Source: Streptomyces griseocarneus (lineage in GTDB: Bacteria > Actinomycetota > Actinomycetes > Streptomycetales > Streptomycetaceae). From it: DNA of 64,000 nucleotides. Below the pieces are notes generated by a model. The model was not told the DNA's origin and made no database searches. It saw only the letters and a list, made by a program, of their open reading frames with translations. A program made the translations under genes and the position numbers. Shown here piece by piece: positions 28,101 to 35,678 of this stretch (within the stretch, counting starts at the first letter, position 1; each line of letters starts with the position of its first letter). The stretch lies in contig PENC01000001.1 of NCBI GenBank assembly GCA_003674045.1, positions 186,001 through 250,000 of the forward strand. Direction: 5' to 3'.

Positions 28101-28558
28101 ATCTGGGCGCCTATGGCGGCAACCCAGGCCAGAGGCAGCTGCCGTTCCTCCTCGATCAGGTCGCGCAGCGTCTCGCCGTCCAGGAGCTCCATGACGAGAT
28201 AGGGACGGCCGTCGGCCTCGTCGACGCCACCGTCGATGAGACGGGTGAGGTTGGGCCGTTGCTCAAGGCGACGCATGATACGTACTTCGCGGGCGAAGCG
28301 CTTGACGGCCTTCTGGTCCGCCCCGGCGTCGAAGAGGGCGCCCGAGCGCCGACGAAGGATCGTCTTGACTGCGACTGTCCGATCGGGATCGCCTTCGGGC
28401 CGACGCAGGTCCTCGGCCCTGTGCACCTCGCCCATGTTGCCGGCGCCGATGGGCCCGAGCACTCGGAAATGTCCCCTGATCAGCCGATCGGTCACGTCTG
28501 CCCTTCCCCCCGCCTGAGCGCCGACTGGATATGCAGCGGCGTTCAGACTTTCCGTCAA
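22187..28558 (-). CDS. Ser/Thr kinase fused to DUF1998 (MZB) DEAD-box helicase
   Basis: 2123 residues. Residues 31-315 are a Hanks-type kinase: GPIGAGNMGEV at 35-45, catalytic K65, HRDLKPAN at 167-174, DFG at 187-189, APEQ at 216-219. A Pro-rich linker (about 335-360) leads to MDVFEVHRTL at 362, where stand-alone helicases of this type usually begin. Helicase: motif I TGTGSGKS 477-484, DELH box 601-604, and the far C-terminal-lobe YAQRSGRAGRSGQP. Then a zinc ribbon (CEYCGYHHDP ... CEMCGERL) and the DUF1998 signature CARGCYECLLTYANQLDH. The last 90 residues (LPGVNVAVFVDRPG ... LLDASWDVIRFPHE) look like a Vsr/DUF559 PD-(D/E)XK-type fold. First gene of the operon with the SNF2 helicase and methylase. 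Resembles a DISARM helicase with an added kinase; the kinase domain looks catalytically intact. Confidence 0.9.
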   Translation of the reverse strand: MTESLNAAAYPVGAQAGGRADVTDRLIRGHFRVLGPIGAGNMGEVHRAEDLRRPEGDPDRTVAVKTILRRRSGALFDAGADQKAVKRFAREVRIMRRLEQRPNLTRLIDGGVDEADGRPYLVMELLDGETLRDLIEEERQLPLAWVAAIGAQIAAGLAAAHMADVVHRDLKPANVMLTAGGTVKVLDFGMGRIVDDPDDMRLTSTGVAIGTARYMAPEQFEAKQVTQAADLYALGCVLYEMLTGVPPFTSGTAYELGHKHVKKQPSPVQLVRPGIPAELTRLVERLLAKDPADRPADAVVVRDVLLPLAALEAGGGDTSSALPHWDALDPVRGLRATAPVVAPPPAPVAENRRRRASGGSTMDVFEVHRTLVKDYRSFTEGGTVIRDDRIAAFVEDDLDAKSQWPDPWLSLNPSFASGGTVAELADRGILHHECAKIFQAGKTEGGTVPDGRTLILHRHQREAIDAARSRESYVLTTGTGSGKSLSYIIPIVDRVLRERDAEEPQAPKRVRAIIVYPMNALANSQLRELEKYLRDGYGKGREPVTFARYTGQEDDQARKEIRDNPPDILLTNYVMLELMLTRPVDRASLIGMARGLEFLVFDELHTYRGRQGADVALLIRRVREACRADSLQCVGTSATMSSEGTVEDQRRVVAETASALFGTPVRPGNVIVETLIRATEAAPEHVPVERLRAPGAPRAYADLARDPLARWIESHFGLGTEDGRLVRQRPATIEGAAKQLSEVSGVDEEMCAETIRATLEAGSHARNPVTDRPLFAFRLHQFLSKGDTVYVTLEDKLSRHLTRSYQIEKPDSGGKLLIPLAFCRECGQEYLTVWRTEKDGQVRYEARRDTVATGGRQGDGYLYIDHDRPWPDSLQYAVDDRRLPESWLELDDKGQEVVKKSYQHRVPRAVTLNPQGHEGGGELRAAFVPSPFLFCLHCGVTYEQTRGKDFAKLATLDQEGRSSATSLVSASIVRSLKSVPEDVLDKEARKLLTFVDNRQDASLQAGHFNDFVQVTQLRGALYRAALDAGEEGVHHEELASRVGVALALDPIDYTGADDLPPSLARNAAKSLRDVIAFRLYLDLERGWRVTMPNLEQTGLLEIDYEDLDWLAAQQNRWAGTHQALRDADPALRTEITKALLNEMRRSLAIDVSYFREDFDSLQRASEERLVDPWVLSATDRPRVGTAYPHPSRPGLDRSALFLSARGKYGKYLKRADESFGILDTDDLQLVIEELLKVLAKAGLVKEVSEAPQRANRYRRTSAPGPAGYRVAAQSLIWRAGKGERGTIDPLTRTYQSGDGPRVNTFFRDLYKDTAGALSGLFAREHTAQVAPEERERREDAFRKAELKLLYCSPTMELGVDISSLNAVMMRNVPPTPANYAQRSGRAGRSGQPALVTTYCATGNSHDQYYFRRSDRMVAGTVAPPRLDLANEDLVLSHLQSIWIAEARLKLGHTIPEVLDVAHPDTDERPDPKLGLRPKIRDASLDESAQHRTIDAALRVLGPLLPDFAETTWWYDEWIQDRVRTVPERFDRAFDRWRRLFRAALEDQFIQNRRRLDYSLTEGDRNRANARRREAETQLNLLMNESVDSKSVLSDFNPYRYLASEGFLPGYSFPRLPLAAYVPGTGRHGDTGDYLQRPRFLAIREFGPGALIYHEGARYQVTRVQVPPDSSGDLPVSGARRCEYCGYHHDPEQRADLCEMCGERLGSATFGLFKLHTVYTTRREKISSDEEERRRAGFRLETSYRFHDHGTRSGRLNASVADASGAPLAQLAYGDSATVRITNTGRVRAKSDEPPGYWLDLADGRWMNDRDASQASGDSGELPVIDADGNERRRKRRVIPYVEDSRNILVVTLDEALPQPVALSLMYALERGIEAAFELEDAELSGELLPPDGGPRRRILFMEAAEGGAGVLRRLQAEKHAFAEAARRALDICHFDQDGTDQGPHRERPCARGCYECLLTYANQLDHAVMDRRSVRDLLVRFASATATRDPRGESRSEQFRRLLGQGPEAPTVGEAAIAQAVDVATGQDSLLAWLKARGLRLPDEGETLITEANALVDYVYRLPGVNVAVFVDRPGVDMTALRDTEAEERLLDASWDVIRFPHEADWDAVVAPHPRYFGDASTS

Positions 28559-28832
28559 TCACGCTCGTCGTACCATACAGTGACGTAGCGTCGAATATGC
28601 CCGGCGGCTTTGCCACTCCTTTAGACATGGAGAAGCGCAGGCGACGGCCGGACTGGCATGAGAGGCCGCGTCAGAACTGTGTCCGGCGACCGTTCCTCCC
28701 CTGGCGTGCAGAAGCGTTCGCGGTGGCGCGAACCCGCGCCCGGTCGCGACCAGTCGCCGCGGGGCCGGTACGCGACTGCCATTCATGCCCTGACCTTTTC
28801 TGTCAAGAACCGGTCGTAGCCAGTCCGCCTCG
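28559..28832. promoter_or_regulatory. Divergent control region between DISARM-like and Wadjet operons
   Basis: 274 bp with no supportable gene. It must hold the promoters of both operons. A TACCAT/CATACAGT-like A/T-richer patch near 28570-28585 is a possible minus-strand -10 element. I see no strong palindrome. Confidence 0.4.
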
Positions 28833-30473
28833 GTGACAGAATGGCCCACGATGACCCCGACGTCCGAGACCCCGGCCCCCACGGGCGAGACTCCGGCCGC
28901 CCCCGCCGGTGAGACCCTGGCTTCGACCGGCGAGGCCCTTGCCTCCGCCGGATACGCCCCCTTCGCGCATCTCACCGTGCCCAACGCCGCCCTGTACCGG
29001 CGCGTTATGCGGACGTTCCTCGCAGCCAAGGAGCGGTTCGCGGTGCACCTGCGGCCCGAGGACGTGCATGCCGCGCTGCCCTCCGCCGAGCGGCCAGCCG
29101 AGCTCGAGGCGATTGTCAAGGCGCTCGACAGCCTCGTCGAGTGGGGGAATCTGCGCGCCGATCCGGACACCGCGCGCGTCACCGCCGTCGAGGACTTCTA
29201 CCGGAAGCGGTTCGTCTATCAGCTCACCCAGGCGGGAGAGGCCGCCGAGGAAGCGCTGGCCGCGTATGACGAGGCGCTCGGGCGGCGCGGGGCGCTGCAG
29301 GCGGTTGCGCTGCATGACATCGTCACGCAGTTGTGTGCGCTGCTTGTGCTGGCCGCGGAGGAGGAGCCCGACCCGGCCAAGACCTATCTCGCGCTCTCCG
29401 CGCTGACCGGACGGTTCGCCGATCTGGCGGAGAACGCGCGCGCCTTCATGGGGTCGTTGCAGCGCACGATCGATCTGCATGATGTCGAGGAGGAGGTCTT
29501 CCTCGCCTACAAGGACCGGCTCATCCAGTATCTGGAGCGGTTCATCCAGGACTTGATCACTCTCGGCGGGCGTATCGCCCAGCTGATCCTGGAGTTGGAA
29601 AACAGCGATGTGATCGCATCTCTCCTCCGAACCGCCGCTTCCCGCGAGGCCACCGACGCCTCCCCGGAGGACGCGGAGCGCGCCGAGCAGGAGGCGTACG
29701 CACGCTGGACGCAGCGCTGGGAAGGCCTCGCCGCCTGGTTCATCACCAAGGACGGGCGTGAGTCGCAGGCCCGGCTGCTGCGCGGGCGGGCGCTCCAAGC
29801 CATTCCCCAGCTCCTCGCCGTCGTGCGGTCGTTGAACGAACGCAGAGCCGGACGCTCCGACCGCTCGGCCGACTTCCGGACGCTCGCCCGGTGGTTCGCG
29901 GAGGCACCGGACGACGACGCCCGGCACCGACTCTGGCGCACCGCGTTCGGTCTCAACCCGGCCCGCCACCTCACCGTCGACGCCGAGACCCTCGCTGCCC
30001 GCGCGGCTCACCCCGTCCCCGCCGCCACTCCCTGGGCCGAGGCAGAACCGCTCCGCATCAGCCCGCAGTTACGCCGTACCGGCAGTTACGAGCGACGCGG
30101 TAAGCCTCGCAAGGTCGAGGACCGTTCCGCGGCGCGCCGTCACCTCGCAGAGATCGCCGCCAAGCAGGCCGCCGAGATAGCCGCCGCCCGCGCACGGCTC
30201 GCCACTGACGGCACCACCCGCCTCTCCGCGCTCGGCGAGCTCGACCCCCTCGCCTTCGGCCTCTTCCTCCAGCTCCTCGGCGACGCTCTCGCCACGTGGC
30301 GGCCCGGCTTGACCAGCACCTCCGCCACCAGCAACGACGGCTCCATGGAGATCCGCCTCACCGCGCTCGGGGACGGCGTGACGGCCGAGATCGCCACTCC
30401 CGGCGGCAGGTTCCGCGGCCCTGACCACGCCGTCGAGATCGTCGACCTGACGGAAGGGGACAGCGACCGATGA
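28833..30473 (+). CDS. jetA: Wadjet type III JetA (DUF2397, TIGR02677)
   Basis: 546 residues from GTG 28833; ATG 28851 is an equally good start, as neither has a clear ribosome site. The N-terminal 40 residues are low-complexity (Thr/Pro/Ala). The DUF2397 body begins near PFAHLTVPNAALYRRVMRTF. Winged-helix-like segments follow (AIVKALDSLVEWGNL, then TAVEDFYRKRFVYQLT). JetA is the kleisin-type subunit of the JetABC condensin-like complex. The stop overlaps jetB by 4 bp (ATGA). Full length for the family (about 500 residues). Confidence 0.9.
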   Translation: MTEWPTMTPTSETPAPTGETPAAPAGETLASTGEALASAGYAPFAHLTVPNAALYRRVMRTFLAAKERFAVHLRPEDVHAALPSAERPAELEAIVKALDSLVEWGNLRADPDTARVTAVEDFYRKRFVYQLTQAGEAAEEALAAYDEALGRRGALQAVALHDIVTQLCALLVLAAEEEPDPAKTYLALSALTGRFADLAENARAFMGSLQRTIDLHDVEEEVFLAYKDRLIQYLERFIQDLITLGGRIAQLILELENSDVIASLLRTAASREATDASPEDAERAEQEAYARWTQRWEGLAAWFITKDGRESQARLLRGRALQAIPQLLAVVRSLNERRAGRSDRSADFRTLARWFAEAPDDDARHRLWRTAFGLNPARHLTVDAETLAARAAHPVPAATPWAEAEPLRISPQLRRTGSYERRGKPRKVEDRSAARRHLAEIAAKQAAEIAAARARLATDGTTRLSALGELDPLAFGLFLQLLGDALATWRPGLTSTSATSNDGSMEIRLTALGDGVTAEIATPGGRFRGPDHAVEIVDLTEGDSDR

Positions 30474-31756
30474 CCACCCCGCAGGCCGAGGTGCAGGTAC
30501 TGGACGGGCAGCACGCCGCCGATCTGCGCAAGGCCGCGCGTGCTCTGCTCAAGCAGCCCCTTCTGCTCGCCCACGGGACGCACGCCGACGACTACCGGCT
30601 CGTCCGCCGCCACGCCTCGGAGCTGTGGGAGTGGTTCGACCGCAACACCGGCTGGTCGCTCCAGGTGGACGCGGAAGCGGCCCGGCTGCGGAAGATCCCG
30701 GGCACCCTCACCGGTCCGGCGCACCCCGCTCGCGAGGTCGGCCGGGCGGGAGCCCCGTTCACACGGCGTCGCTACGTCCTGCTCTGCCTGGCTCTCGCCG
30801 CCCTCGAACGGGATGAGGCGCAGATCGCGCTCGGCCGACTCGCCGACCAGGTCGTGCTGGACGCGGCCGACCCGCACCTCACCGCCGCCGGAATCCACTT
30901 CACCCTGGACCGCCGGGACGAGCGGCTCGACCTCGCCGCTGTCGTACGGCTGCTGCTGAAGCTTGGTGTGCTGCGACGGGTCGCCGGAGACGAGGAGGCA
31001 TACGTCAGCGGGGCGGGCGATGCCCTCTACGACGTCGAACGACGCGTGCTGGCCGAGCTGCTCACCACCCGGCGGGGCCCCTCGACGGTGCACGCCTCCG
31101 CATTCGACGAGCGTCTCGCCGAACTGGTCGCCGAAACCGCGTTGGACAGCGACGATCTGCGATTCCAGGCGATGCGCCGGTCGCTGACCCGCCGACTGCT
31201 CGACGATCCGGTGCTGTACTACGACGAGCTGACCGACGCGGAACTCGCCTATCTCACCCGGCAGCGCGGTTTCCTCACGGCCCGCATCGCCGAATTGACC
31301 GGACTCGTCGCCGAAGTGCGGGCCGAGGGCATCGCCATGGTCGATCCCGACGACGACCTCACCGACGTCCGCATGCCCGAACAGGGCACCCACGGCCACA
31401 TCACCCTGCTGCTCGCCGAACACCTCGCCGCGGCCACCGGGCCCGTCACCACCGGTGCCCTTGAGCAGAAGGTCCGTGACCTCGCCGCCGAACACGGCGG
31501 ATTCTGGGCCAAGTCCGCCAAGGAACCCGGCGCGGAGGGCGAACTGGTCGAGCAGGCACTCGCCAAGCTCTCCGCACTCGGACTCATCGCCCGTCGCGAC
31601 GATACGGCCATACCACGTCCGGCCCTCGCCCGCTATGCCGTCGGCGAGACGGTCATACACGAGCCCGGCTCCCCTCGTACACAGCGCGCCCAGCGCACCC
31701 CCAGCTCCCCTCGCACCCCGCGCATGCCGCAGCAGCGAAAGGCACAGCAGAGTTGA
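30470..31756 (+). CDS. jetB: Wadjet type III JetB (DUF2398, TIGR02678)
   Basis: 428 residues. Family features include ALLKQPLLLAHGTHADDYRL near 25, the FTRRRYVLLCLALAALERDE segment, LLLKLGVLRRVAGDEEAYV, and LTRRLLDDPVLYYDELTDAE. JetB is the KITE-like (winged-helix) subunit that bridges JetA and the SMC-like JetC. The C-terminal 30 residues are repetitive TPSSPRTPR-like sequence. The stop overlaps the TTG start of jetC by 4 bp (TTGA), so expression is tightly coupled. Confidence 0.9.
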   Translation: MTTPQAEVQVLDGQHAADLRKAARALLKQPLLLAHGTHADDYRLVRRHASELWEWFDRNTGWSLQVDAEAARLRKIPGTLTGPAHPAREVGRAGAPFTRRRYVLLCLALAALERDEAQIALGRLADQVVLDAADPHLTAAGIHFTLDRRDERLDLAAVVRLLLKLGVLRRVAGDEEAYVSGAGDALYDVERRVLAELLTTRRGPSTVHASAFDERLAELVAETALDSDDLRFQAMRRSLTRRLLDDPVLYYDELTDAELAYLTRQRGFLTARIAELTGLVAEVRAEGIAMVDPDDDLTDVRMPEQGTHGHITLLLAEHLAAATGPVTTGALEQKVRDLAAEHGGFWAKSAKEPGAEGELVEQALAKLSALGLIARRDDTAIPRPALARYAVGETVIHEPGSPRTQRAQRTPSSPRTPRMPQQRKAQQS

Positions 31757-33306
31757 CCGTCCTTCCTGCCCCTCTCCGCTCCCGCTGGCAGCCGCTGCGC
31801 ATCGGACTCGTCGACCTCTTCCACTACGACGTGGAGGAGTTCCACTTCCGCGACGGACGCCTCCTGCTGCGTGGCAACAACGGCACCGGGAAATCCAAGG
31901 TCCTGGCCCTGACCCTGCCCTTCCTGCTGGACGGGGACCTCACCCCGCGCCGTGTCGAGCCCGACGGCGACCCGGGCAAGCGCATGGAGTGGAATCTCCT
32001 CCTCGGCGGCGACCACCCGCACCCGGAACGTCTCGGCTACACCTGGATCGAGTTCGGCCGGCGGGACGACACGAGCGGCGAGGAGTACTTCCGTACGCTC
32101 GCCTGCGGCCTCAAGGCCGTCACCGGGCGCGGGATCGCCCGCCACTGGTTCGTCGTCACCGACCAGCGCGTCGGCAGGGACCTCAGCCTGGTCGACCCCA
32201 CGGGCACCGCGCTCTCCCGTGACCGGCTCGCCGAGGCGGTCACCGGGCACGGCATGGTGTACGACCAGGCCAGGGCGTACCGAAGGGCCGTCGACGAAGC
32301 GCTGTTCGGGCTCGGCGAGCAGCGGTACGCGGCCCTCGTCGACCTGGCCCTTCAGGACGCCTTGTCGCGGCACGGGCACACGGCGTCCGCCCGCATGGTC
32401 GAGGACGGCATGGTCGTCGACATCGTCTACCAGGGCCGCGAGCGCGCCGTACCCGAGCTCGCCGAGGCGCTGGCCGCGGAGGTCGGCGAGCTGACCCGCA
32501 TCCTGTCCGCCCACGAGCGCGAGATCCTCGAAACGCACCTCATCACCGAGGTCGCGGGCACCCTGCAGGAGCTGATCGGCACGGCCGAGCGGCAGGTACG
32601 GGCCATGAACGCCGAGCTGGAGGAACGCCCCACATCGACGGGCATGAGGCTGCGCCTGGTGTGGCGGCCCTCGCGCAAGGCGCCGACGGGCCTCGACCGG
32701 GCGCGTGAACGCCTGCGTCAGTCCGCGGACGCCTGGACCCCCGAGGACCGGTCGGCGGTCGGCGAGTTCCTGCAGGAGCAGATCGCCCGGCAGCAGACCG
32801 ACGACGCCGCCGGTACCTGGCTCGAACACCTCACTGCCGCCCTCGACTATCGTGCGTGGCACGAGTTCGGCGTCGAACGCCACCAGCAGGGCCGCTGGGT
32901 TCCGGCCACCGGGCCCGCCTCGGGCGGCGAACGCGTCCTCGCCGTGTCCGTACCCCTGTTCGCCGCGGCGTCCTCGCACTACGCGAGCGCGGGCAGCCCG
33001 CACGCGCCCCGACTGGTCACCCTCGACGAGGCGTTCGCGGGAGTCGACGACGACTCGCGCGCCAAGTGCCTGGGCCTGCTGCACGCCTTCGACCTGGACG
33101 TGGTGATGACCAGCGAACGCGAGTGGGCCTGCTACCCACAGGTGCCCGGCATCGCCATCGCGCAGCTCTCGCGGGTCGACGAGATGGCGGTGGTCCTGGT
33201 CACCCGCTGGGAGTGGGACGGCGCCACACGCCGTCGCCGCGAGGACCCGGTGCACCAGCAGCACAGCGCGGTCAGGGCGGACGACCAGGAGGCGCTGTGG
33301 ACGTGA
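31753..33306 (+). CDS. jetC: Wadjet type III JetC (TIGR02680) lacking its coiled coil
   Basis: 517 residues, TTG start overlapping jetB. TIGR02680 SMC-like ATPases are normally about 1300-1400 residues. The N-terminal head is intact: Walker A GNNGTGKS at 41-48, WNLLLGGDHPHPERLGYTWIE, and FGLGEQRYAALVDLALQ up to residue 201. The sequence then jumps directly to a segment normally near the C-terminal head (ARMVEDGMVVDIVYQGRE), continuing NAELEERPTSTGMRLRL, the ABC signature region GPASGGERVLAVSVP near 387-401, Walker B LVTLDEAFAGVDDDSR from 421, and VMTSEREW. The two coiled-coil arms and hinge, some 800 residues, are gone with the frame kept. Either the system is dead or this is an ATPase-head-only variant. 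An assembly collapse is less likely because no long repeat flanks the junction. Confidence 0.9.
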   Translation: MTVLPAPLRSRWQPLRIGLVDLFHYDVEEFHFRDGRLLLRGNNGTGKSKVLALTLPFLLDGDLTPRRVEPDGDPGKRMEWNLLLGGDHPHPERLGYTWIEFGRRDDTSGEEYFRTLACGLKAVTGRGIARHWFVVTDQRVGRDLSLVDPTGTALSRDRLAEAVTGHGMVYDQARAYRRAVDEALFGLGEQRYAALVDLALQDALSRHGHTASARMVEDGMVVDIVYQGRERAVPELAEALAAEVGELTRILSAHEREILETHLITEVAGTLQELIGTAERQVRAMNAELEERPTSTGMRLRLVWRPSRKAPTGLDRARERLRQSADAWTPEDRSAVGEFLQEQIARQQTDDAAGTWLEHLTAALDYRAWHEFGVERHQQGRWVPATGPASGGERVLAVSVPLFAAASSHYASAGSPHAPRLVTLDEAFAGVDDDSRAKCLGLLHAFDLDVVMTSEREWACYPQVPGIAIAQLSRVDEMAVVLVTRWEWDGATRRRREDPVHQQHSAVRADDQEALWT

Positions 33307-34547
33307 ACGCCGGGCCGCCCGCGCCCGGTACGGTCGACGCCGAACGCCTGCACCGGCTGCTCGGCGGCCCCGACCTCGCCTGGCTGATCGAGCGCATACG
33401 CCGACGACTGGCACGGGAACAGCCCCTCACCGGACCCGTCTCGCTGGCCCACCCCACCGACGCCCAACGCGCGGCGGCCGAACGCCTGCTGGGCCGGGCC
33501 CCGCGTGCCGGCCGGTCGCTGACCGTCCGGCTCGATGCCGTCGACGCCGTGCTGCGACGGTCCGGCATCAGCCCCGACGGCCTCGCCACGGCCGTCACCG
33601 CGCTCGCCGGACCCGTCACCCCGCTCAGCCGGGCTCGTCATGAGGAAGCCCGCGCCTGGGAGGAGGCTTACGAGCCACTCCACGTGCTCGGCGGTGACGT
33701 ACCGCGACTCACCGACTGGGCGGCCCGGCTCCGTGCCGAAGGCCTGGTGCGACGTCTCGCCCGTACGCCTCACGCCGCGCGCCTGCTCCTCACCGACACC
33801 GCATCAGCACTCCGGGAACTCCCGGCCGACCCCGCCGTGTCCCTGCCCGCCTTCGCCGCCCGGGTGCTCGGCAGCGCGCACGCCCTGGACGACGGAACGC
33901 CCCTGGCCACCCTCACCCTGTCGGGCATCCGAGCCCTCACCGGTTTCCCCGAGGGCAGCGGCGCCGCATGGCGGCGCGACGCATGGGCGTCGGCCGGGCT
34001 GCTGCGCGACGACTTGTCGTCGACCGTCCTCACCCTGAACCTGCGCGGAGACCCCGCCCTCGACTGGATGGCGGACACGGGGGAGCCCTGCGTACTGACC
34101 CTCCGGCAGCTCGTCCACAGGGCTCCCGCCGCAGCCCCTCCCGTGGTATGGATCTGCGAGAACCCCGCCGTCTTGGCGGCCGCCGCTGATGCCCACGGTG
34201 CCGACTGCTCGCCCCTGGTCTGCCTCCAGGGCCAGCCGTCCGCCGCCGCGCTCGCCCTTCTGCGCCACCTTCACGGACACGGCACGAGGCTGCTCTATCA
34301 CGGCGACTTCGACTGGGGTGGACTACGGATCGCGGGTGTGCTGCTGCGCAATGTTCCCTGGCGCCCATGGCGGTACACGGCCGCCGACTACCGTGCTCTG
34401 GCCGCCGCTTCCCCGTTGCTGCCGCCCCTGACGGGCACACCGACGGAGGCCCCTTGGGATCCGGACCTGGCACCGGCCCTCGCCGAGCTCGGAGTGCGTG
34501 CCGAGGAGGAGGTGGCTCTGGAACTGCTCCTCGGGGACCTGGGCTGA
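33303..34547 (+). CDS. jetD: Wadjet type III JetD (TIGR02679, DUF2399/TOPRIM nuclease)
   Basis: 414 residues from GTG 33303, overlapping jetC by 4 bp (GTGA). The open frame extends upstream within jetC, but homology begins here (AERLHRLLGGPDLAWLIERI). The C-terminal TOPRIM-like nuclease core shows the catalytic Glu in VWICENPAVL and the DxD-type LLYHGDFDWGGLRIA segment. JetD cleaves circular DNA recognised by JetABC loop extrusion. It looks intact and full length, which makes the truncated JetC more striking. Last gene of the operon; 50 bp follow before the convergent LysR gene. Confidence 0.9.
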   Translation: MNAGPPAPGTVDAERLHRLLGGPDLAWLIERIRRRLAREQPLTGPVSLAHPTDAQRAAAERLLGRAPRAGRSLTVRLDAVDAVLRRSGISPDGLATAVTALAGPVTPLSRARHEEARAWEEAYEPLHVLGGDVPRLTDWAARLRAEGLVRRLARTPHAARLLLTDTASALRELPADPAVSLPAFAARVLGSAHALDDGTPLATLTLSGIRALTGFPEGSGAAWRRDAWASAGLLRDDLSSTVLTLNLRGDPALDWMADTGEPCVLTLRQLVHRAPAAAPPVVWICENPAVLAAAADAHGADCSPLVCLQGQPSAAALALLRHLHGHGTRLLYHGDFDWGGLRIAGVLLRNVPWRPWRYTAADYRALAAASPLLPPLTGTPTEAPWDPDLAPALAELGVRAEEEVALELLLGDLG

Positions 34548-34597
34548 TGCACCCTCGAAAGGCATACGGCCGACGAGCTCATGGCGGAATTGCCGCG

Positions 34598-35506
34598 TCA
34601 TTCCCCCGAAGACGACTCCTCCGGCATCCGCAACAGCGAAAGCGCCGCCCGAACTGAAGGCCGGCTCCCCGTCTGCCGTCGCCACACCGCGTAAATCTTG
34701 CGATGCGGGCCGGGATCGAGCGGGATGGCCCGGACATCGGGCGGCAGTGGGCCGCGCCCCAGCCTCGGGACCACGGCCGCTCCCACGCCCGCCGCCACCA
34801 GGGCTATCTGGGACTGGAACTCCTCCACGTAGTAGGCGATGTCGGGGCGCAGGCCGCGGTCGGTGAAGGTGCGTTCCAGCCAGCTGTGGCACATGGCGCC
34901 GGGGGAGTGGCTGATCCAGCGCTGGTCCAGGAGGTCGTCGAGGGTCAGGCCGCGGCGGTCCGCCATCGGGTGGTTCTCGTGGACGAGGACGTCGCCCACG
35001 TCCTCGCCGATTTCGTACGTCGCCAGCGCGCTGGGTACGACGAGGGAGACGTTGTGCCAGTCGTGCACGATCGCCATGTCGACCTCGCCCTCGGTGACCA
35101 GGCCCAGCGCGTGGGACGGGTCGGCCTCGACCAGGCGGCAGTCGAGTTCGTCGTACTGGCGGGCGAGTTCGGCGAGCATGCCCGGCACCAGTGAGCGGCA
35201 CGCGGTGGGGAAGGCCGCCAGCCGCAGGGTGCCGCGGGGGGTGCGGCGCTGGGCCTCCAGGCCCGTTTCCGCCTGTTCCAGCAGGGCGACGACCTGACGC
35301 GCTGTTTCGGCCAGGGCCTCGGCCGCCGGAGTGAGCGTCACATGCCGTGCGTGCCGGTCGAGCAGTGCGGTCCGTGTCTCGCGTTCCAGCTTGGCTATCT
35401 GCTGGGAGACCGCGGACGGTGTGAAGCCCAGGGCCGCCGCGGCGCCGCTGATGGAGCCGTGCACGGCCACGGCGTGCAGGGCCCGCAGCCTGTTGATGTC
35501 GAGCAT
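34598..35506 (-). CDS. LysR-family transcriptional regulator
   Basis: 302 residues. N-terminal winged HTH (LDINRLRALHAVAVHGSISG, then AAAALGFTPSAVSQQIAKLE), followed by a periplasmic-binding-protein-type effector domain (TLRLAAFPTACRSLVPGML ... ISHSPGAMCHSWLE ... GVGAAVVPRLG). It is divergent from the ATP-grasp gene with a 172-bp shared region, the classic layout for a LysR protein controlling its neighbour. Convergent to jetD. The ligand is unknown; an amino acid or product of the ATP-grasp pathway would fit. Confidence 0.9.
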   Translation of the reverse strand: MLDINRLRALHAVAVHGSISGAAAALGFTPSAVSQQIAKLERETRTALLDRHARHVTLTPAAEALAETARQVVALLEQAETGLEAQRRTPRGTLRLAAFPTACRSLVPGMLAELARQYDELDCRLVEADPSHALGLVTEGEVDMAIVHDWHNVSLVVPSALATYEIGEDVGDVLVHENHPMADRRGLTLDDLLDQRWISHSPGAMCHSWLERTFTDRGLRPDIAYYVEEFQSQIALVAAGVGAAVVPRLGRGPLPPDVRAIPLDPGPHRKIYAVWRRQTGSRPSVRAALSLLRMPEESSSGE

Positions 35507-35678
35507 GAAGCCATGCTAATAGCTGCCCTTCAGGATATTTCATAGAGCAATCAGTTACTCGGCATGCGTGGCCGTAGTAGCGTCTTCGTCATGAGTTCCC
35601 GGAAAGTCGGCGCTGGGCTCTTCACTGTCTTTTATTTGCTTTTTCCTATTCCGCCCCGCAAGTGATCAAGAGGGTTTT
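35507..35678. promoter_or_regulatory. LysR/ATP-grasp divergent promoter region
   Basis: 172 bp of lower GC than the flanks, with A/T-rich patches (ATAGCTGCCCTTCAGGATAT just upstream of the LysR start). That stretch contains a T-N11-A-type motif usual for LysR boxes. A GAGGG ribosome site precedes the ATP-grasp GTG start. Operator assignment is inference. Confidence 0.35.

Noticed and set aside
28833..34547. Reading jetABCD as MukBEF-like Wadjet type I/II
   Set aside because: DUF2397, DUF2398, TIGR02680 and TIGR02679 families mark type III; no DUF3375 or DUF4194 protein is present.
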